Notes under the pieces: model-generated
Databases searched by the model: none
Seen by the model: only the letters and a program-made list of their open reading frames with translations
Told to the model about the DNA's origin: nothing
DNA from: Certhia americana
Lineage: Eukaryota > Chordata > Aves > Passeriformes > Certhiidae
Length of the DNA: 64,000 nt
Assembly (NCBI GenBank): GCA_018697195.1
Contig: CM031873.1
Coordinates: 2,381,006-2,445,005 of the forward strand
Reading direction: 5' to 3'
Program-made: the position numbers and the translations under genes
Part shown: piece by piece, positions 60,249 to 64,000 of the stretch
Position numbering within the stretch: position 1 is the stretch's first letter
Layout: each line of letters starts with the position of its first letter

Positions 60249-63200
60249 TCAATTTTCCTCTTCTGTCTTCAGCTTTTCCCTAATCCCTGAGGCAACAATG
60301 GCAAAAAACAGCTCAGGGAAGAATGTTCGGATGTAAACTGCTGCTCTGGGGATGGGATTGGCCATGAGCACCTCCTGCTTCTTCCTGCTCACTGTGGCAA
60401 GGACTTCCTCTGCCACCTCCACGGGGTGCACACCATAGGACACCTTCCTGAAAAAGACTGTAAATGAGAGAGGAGTGAGGCTGCAGACAGACAGACAGAT
60501 ACTCTGAGGGAATGGTGTTGAAAAGATATACAACTAGTGAATCAGTCAAATCAGTTTCATTTCTATGCACCTTCAATCCCTTCCCCACTCCATTCTCCTC
60601 ATCAGTGTGTGAGCAAGATCTTTTTATAATTGAGGTAAAATCCTTACAGTCCTTAAGAGAAGGAGCAATCTCAGTGCAGTGGAATTGTCACTTTGGACCT
60701 TTCGTGCTCTCCCCCCTCTCCATTCCTCATATCCGGGTATTTATTTTCTCACATAATGTTGTCTTGATGCCTTAAATTTCAGCTTTTATATTTTTTAGAC
60801 TCTGGGCTGTTTTAGTGGGTAGTTTTACATTTCATATTCAGTGCTACTCAGCTCTCTTTACAGAGTAGGGAGAAAAAACAATTCCTTCTCTAGTTTGATA
60901 CCAAGGACAACTTTCAGGCCCAAAAATGAAAACAATGGTGAAGTGAGAAGAAAAAACAAGGAGGATGGAGCTTCATCACCTGAAGCTATAATTGGACAAT
61001 TAACTCCAATACGCTGATGGAACAGAACTTATCAAAGTGTGAGCCCTCGTGATCAGGAGTCCATTTTTGTGCCCATTTTGGTGCAGTCCAGCAGGACTTT
61101 TGTACAGCCCAGGTGTGTCCAGTGAGGCCTTTTAATAAATCCCTACTTCATCCTTTTGCTCTGTCTGGTCTCTGTTCCAGGCCAGCCTCCAGAAGGCATC
61201 AGTCTCATTCCATGTTCCTTCTCTTTTCACGGGGCTAATATCACCTCCCTCATATCTCTTTTCTTTTGCTCCTCATGCCTGATCATCGTTTCTGTCATTT
61301 CCATTATTTTTTCCTTTTCTTTTACCTTGGAAAAGCCTCCCTGCTGCTTTATGTGCCTCATCTTCATCCACCCAAACTTACACTTCCAAATTGATGCCTC
61401 CCAGTTGCCTGGTGCTGGCTGGCGGTGGTATGAACAGATGAAGGTTGGACTCACAGTGCTGACAGAAATATCAAATTCTTCCATTTCAGCTCTAAGACAA
61501 TCAAAAAAGCCTACAGCAGCATGCTTGGAAGCAGCATCTAAAAGTAAAAAGCACACATATGCATGTTTAGATATTTGATTGCATGGTAGAAGGTATATAA
61601 TAAAGCACCAATGTTTGGGAGAATGAGCATGGAATGATTAACCATGCAAAAGAATGATTTCACCCAGTAAAATTATCATACGACATATTTAAAACAAGCA
61701 ATAAGAAATTCTCTACACAGGACAATTGTGCATGCAGTCTCTTGGACGTGCCAAACAGCACGTGTCTGCATTACCCAGACAGAAACAGCACATCCTGGGT
61801 TAGGAAAAAACACTTCTGTTATGTGGACAGTTCAAAAACACTGATGTGGAGGGAATTGTCCCTGAGATGAGTCCTCACACCTTCTGTTTCTGCACTTTGT
61901 AGCACATCCATAAAATCCAGTGAAATACGTGTCCACTGCTGGAATCACTGCTCCTCATGCTTTGTAAACTGATTAGGACTCCCCTGCAGCAGCAATCTGA
62001 GCTACTTCTAATGCTAAAGTGAATTTTAAAGTAACTGAATGTCAATACTTTTTTTATCTGCTTTTAGAGTCTTTTTTTTTTTGAGAAGAGTATGAATGAT
62101 AATATGAGAAACTGGACCAATATACAGAACTGTGTGTTCAGTGCAGCAGAGCTGCAACATGCTCAATCATCTTTATTTCACTCAGTTTACAGTGAAAATC
62201 AACCTGTGCACATCTAGGCAATGGCAAGTGGGCTCTGGGAACAGGGAGATGCTTCTCCATGCATCCTATTCTGACATCCCTTCCTCTGGCAGCTTCATTT
62301 CATGCAAATAAACATTGGTGGGGGCACTGTAAAAACTCTCTCTCTTGGCTCTTCTGCTTCTCAGGGTTTTACACACACACACAATGTGTCCTGACACAAC
62401 TGTCTGTATCCTAGATGGGAAGTATTCCAGATGTCACATCAATGTGTTGTTTCCTTTTGGAACCTTTGTTGTGGTTCTTGCACTTCTTTTGAGAAGGGAG
62501 ACCAGAACAGCACAGCTGTTTGAGGTGTGGGCTCTCTGTAGATTTAGGTATAAATTTACAGAGACATAAAGACATGTTTTATTTTATTTTTTCTGCTGCT
62601 TTCCTTACAGCTTATGCCACTGTAGTTTGCTTTCATGGGACTATAAGTCACAATTCTGAGGTCCTGCAGACTTTTTAATTCAGAGCCCATCGCTCACTCT
62701 GACTTTCTGTCAAGCTAAAAATGTCTGTTTACATCTGTCCAAAGTTTAAAATGCCTATTTACATTTCTCCTGCATTTTTTGTGCACTAATTTTGTATTTT
62801 ATTAATGCAATGACCTTCTATCATAATTCAGAACAGCTTTGATTCCTTAGGAGTTTTGGCTGAAATAATTTTCTGCCAAGCCAAGCAGAAAGCAATTCCT
62901 ACATCTCCTTTTAAACTCCCACACCTAAATACATTATTGCTTCACAAAGCAGTAGCTCTTATCTACTCATATTTTATATTTACACATTATTCTTTATGAA
63001 GGTTTCTACCGATATGCACAAGTATAGATCAGATATAGATTTTAACTATACAATATATGTTTATATATATATATATTTAAAATTTGCTGTCACATTTTTT
63101 TATCATCCTGCTCTCAAGTCCCCTAGGCAGCAGTCACATTTCAAAGGTAGCATTTTAATTACTTCTAATTGAGTTCCAATTTGAAAAAAATTCAGCCAAA

Positions 63201-63904
63201 TGCTGTAATAATACCAAATTTGGATGCAAATTAGCAGTTTTAAAAACCTATGGTGAGTATCATGGACTCGTCACAATTTATGCATTAGAATGTATGTTTT
63301 TGCAACGCATGACTTACAAGCTGCACGAAATGGAATTCCTATTTTCCCTTGGATGCTATTAATTAGAACAATTTGGCCAGTCCTTCTTGAGATCATGTTA
63401 GGAAGAATGGCTGCAAAAAGAGAAATACAAGAAAAAGCCAGATAAGTTAAAAGAGCTGAGTGTATTTAGTGAAAAGGAGAGAGAGCTGGAGTGTAAATAG
63501 CACAAATTCATTGAAGGTTGTCTCAATGCTGCAAGCAAAACTGTCACAAAATCCAATAGCTGGAAATTGACCTCTACACTTCACCTGTATTCTAGATGCA
63601 GAGTTGGTTGCAGTATTAATCCTTTTAATTGTCAATGTGCTTTAAGTGGTAACAGCAAAGAAAGAACAAAAAAAAAAAAAAAAATTAAAATACCTTTGGT
63701 TAATGTTATGGGTCCAAAATAGTTGGCATCCATAATCTTTTTATCAAGTTCCAGTGAAATGCTCTGCACTGCTCCTTTCACCTTCATACTTGCATTGTTG
63801 ATGAGTATATCCACACAGCCATAGCAGTTCAGGATCTCCTTAGCTACATCTCGAATGCAGCTGATGTCTGTGATATCCAGAAGTATCAGCTTTGGTGCAT
63901 ATGT
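60249..63904 (-). CDS. DHRS7C: DHRS7C C-terminal part (last four coding exons, 5' part off the window)
   Basis: Short-chain dehydrogenase/reductase of the sarcoplasmic reticulum (SRP-35), known from heart and skeletal muscle and linked to retinol oxidation. Exons (5' to 3' on minus): 63904-63694, 63410-63318, 61537-61382, 60457-60249. Phases at the junctions are 1,1,1 and all agree. They encode 222 residues of about 310. Visible SDR signatures are VDILINNAS (cofactor-site NNAG variant), [13 protein letters not shown], the catalytic serine in VLINSIQGK, and [20 protein letters not shown], whose catalytic tyrosine codon is split by the intron between 63318 and 61537 and whose lysine is intact. 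The end [15 protein letters not shown]...[13 protein letters not shown] resembles the human protein closely. The nucleotide-binding TGxxxGxG and N-terminal membrane anchor must lie beyond base 64000. A solo LTR sits in the intron at 60765-61201. No defect was seen. Confidence 0.94.
60765..61201 (+). mobile_element. Solo LTR (437 bp) in DHRS7C last intron
   Basis: The stretch starts TGATGCCTTAAA and ends AGAAGGCATCA. It is flanked by the 4-base direct repeat GTCT (60761-60764 and 61202-61205). AATAAA is at 61134-61139, and about 60 bases then lead to the 3' terminus, an R/U5-like arrangement. It is the reverse complement relative of 48740-49186 and is antisense to DHRS7C. It ends 180 bases before the exon at 61382. 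Confidence 0.9.
63668..63684 (+). repeat. Poly-A tract beside DHRS7C exon
   Basis: A run of about 17 A lies ten bases beyond the splice donor of the exon ending at 63694 (poly-T on the coding strand). Confidence 0.8.
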
Positions 63905-63952
63905 CTGATGAACAAAAGAAACATTTCAATGGTACTTGTTATACACAACCTG

Positions 63953-64000
63953 CATTTCTATTTCTATTTCTATTTCTATTTCTATTTCTATTTCTATTTC
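63953..64000 (+). repeat. (TATTTC)n hexanucleotide repeat running off the window
   Basis: About eight near-perfect units of TATTTC extend to the last base, 49 bases upstream (on the gene strand) of the DHRS7C exon at 63904. Its full length cannot be seen. Confidence 0.93.

Overview
The window is vertebrate nuclear DNA, most likely avian and probably from a songbird. The genes have many short exons with GT-AG introns. The dispersed repeats are dominated by CR1-type LINE 3' ends, which finish in ATTCTGTGA-like tails typical of birds. Several LTR-only endogenous retrovirus relics are also present. The gene set matches the GAS7 - GLP2R - GSG1L2 - DHRS7C neighbourhood of human 17p13.1 (from memory, chicken chromosome 18). 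Nothing prokaryotic, and no operon, CRISPR array or rRNA/tRNA gene, was seen.

Layout. (1) 43-6269, plus strand: the last five coding exons of GAS7, with the 5' part of the gene off the left edge. It is followed by a probable long 3' UTR. (2) About 13.9-21.3 kb: a gene desert in which I recognise no coding exon. (3) 21285-43894, minus strand: a complete 13-exon GLP2R (glucagon-like peptide-2 receptor). All splice phases close and give 522 residues. Its introns hold LTR and CR1 relics and a 150-bp inverted repeat pair 3.6 kb apart. (4) 43895-46349: a 2.5-kb divergent intergenic spacer with CA and TA microsatellites. (5) 46350-56313, plus strand: a complete five-exon GSG1L2 (claudin-like four-pass membrane protein, 292 residues). 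Its introns hold a solo LTR, a CR1 and a short interstitial telomere-like array. (6) 56.4-60.2 kb: a convergent intergenic spacer. (7) 60249-63904, minus strand: the last four coding exons of DHRS7C, a muscle sarcoplasmic-reticulum short-chain dehydrogenase. Its N-terminal part lies beyond the right edge, where the window ends in a TATTTC hexanucleotide repeat.

The genes are unrelated in pathway: actin/membrane shaping, gut peptide hormone receptor, AMPA-receptor-auxiliary-like membrane protein, and SR oxidoreductase. They share only ancestral synteny. No previously undescribed system was found. The points most worth checking are: no recoverin (RCVRN) exon where mammals have it, between GAS7 and GLP2R; an LTR family with TGATGCCTT termini and 4-bp target duplications present four times, always in introns; the composite LTR copy carrying the window's longest ORF; and the inverted repeat pair in GLP2R intron 11.
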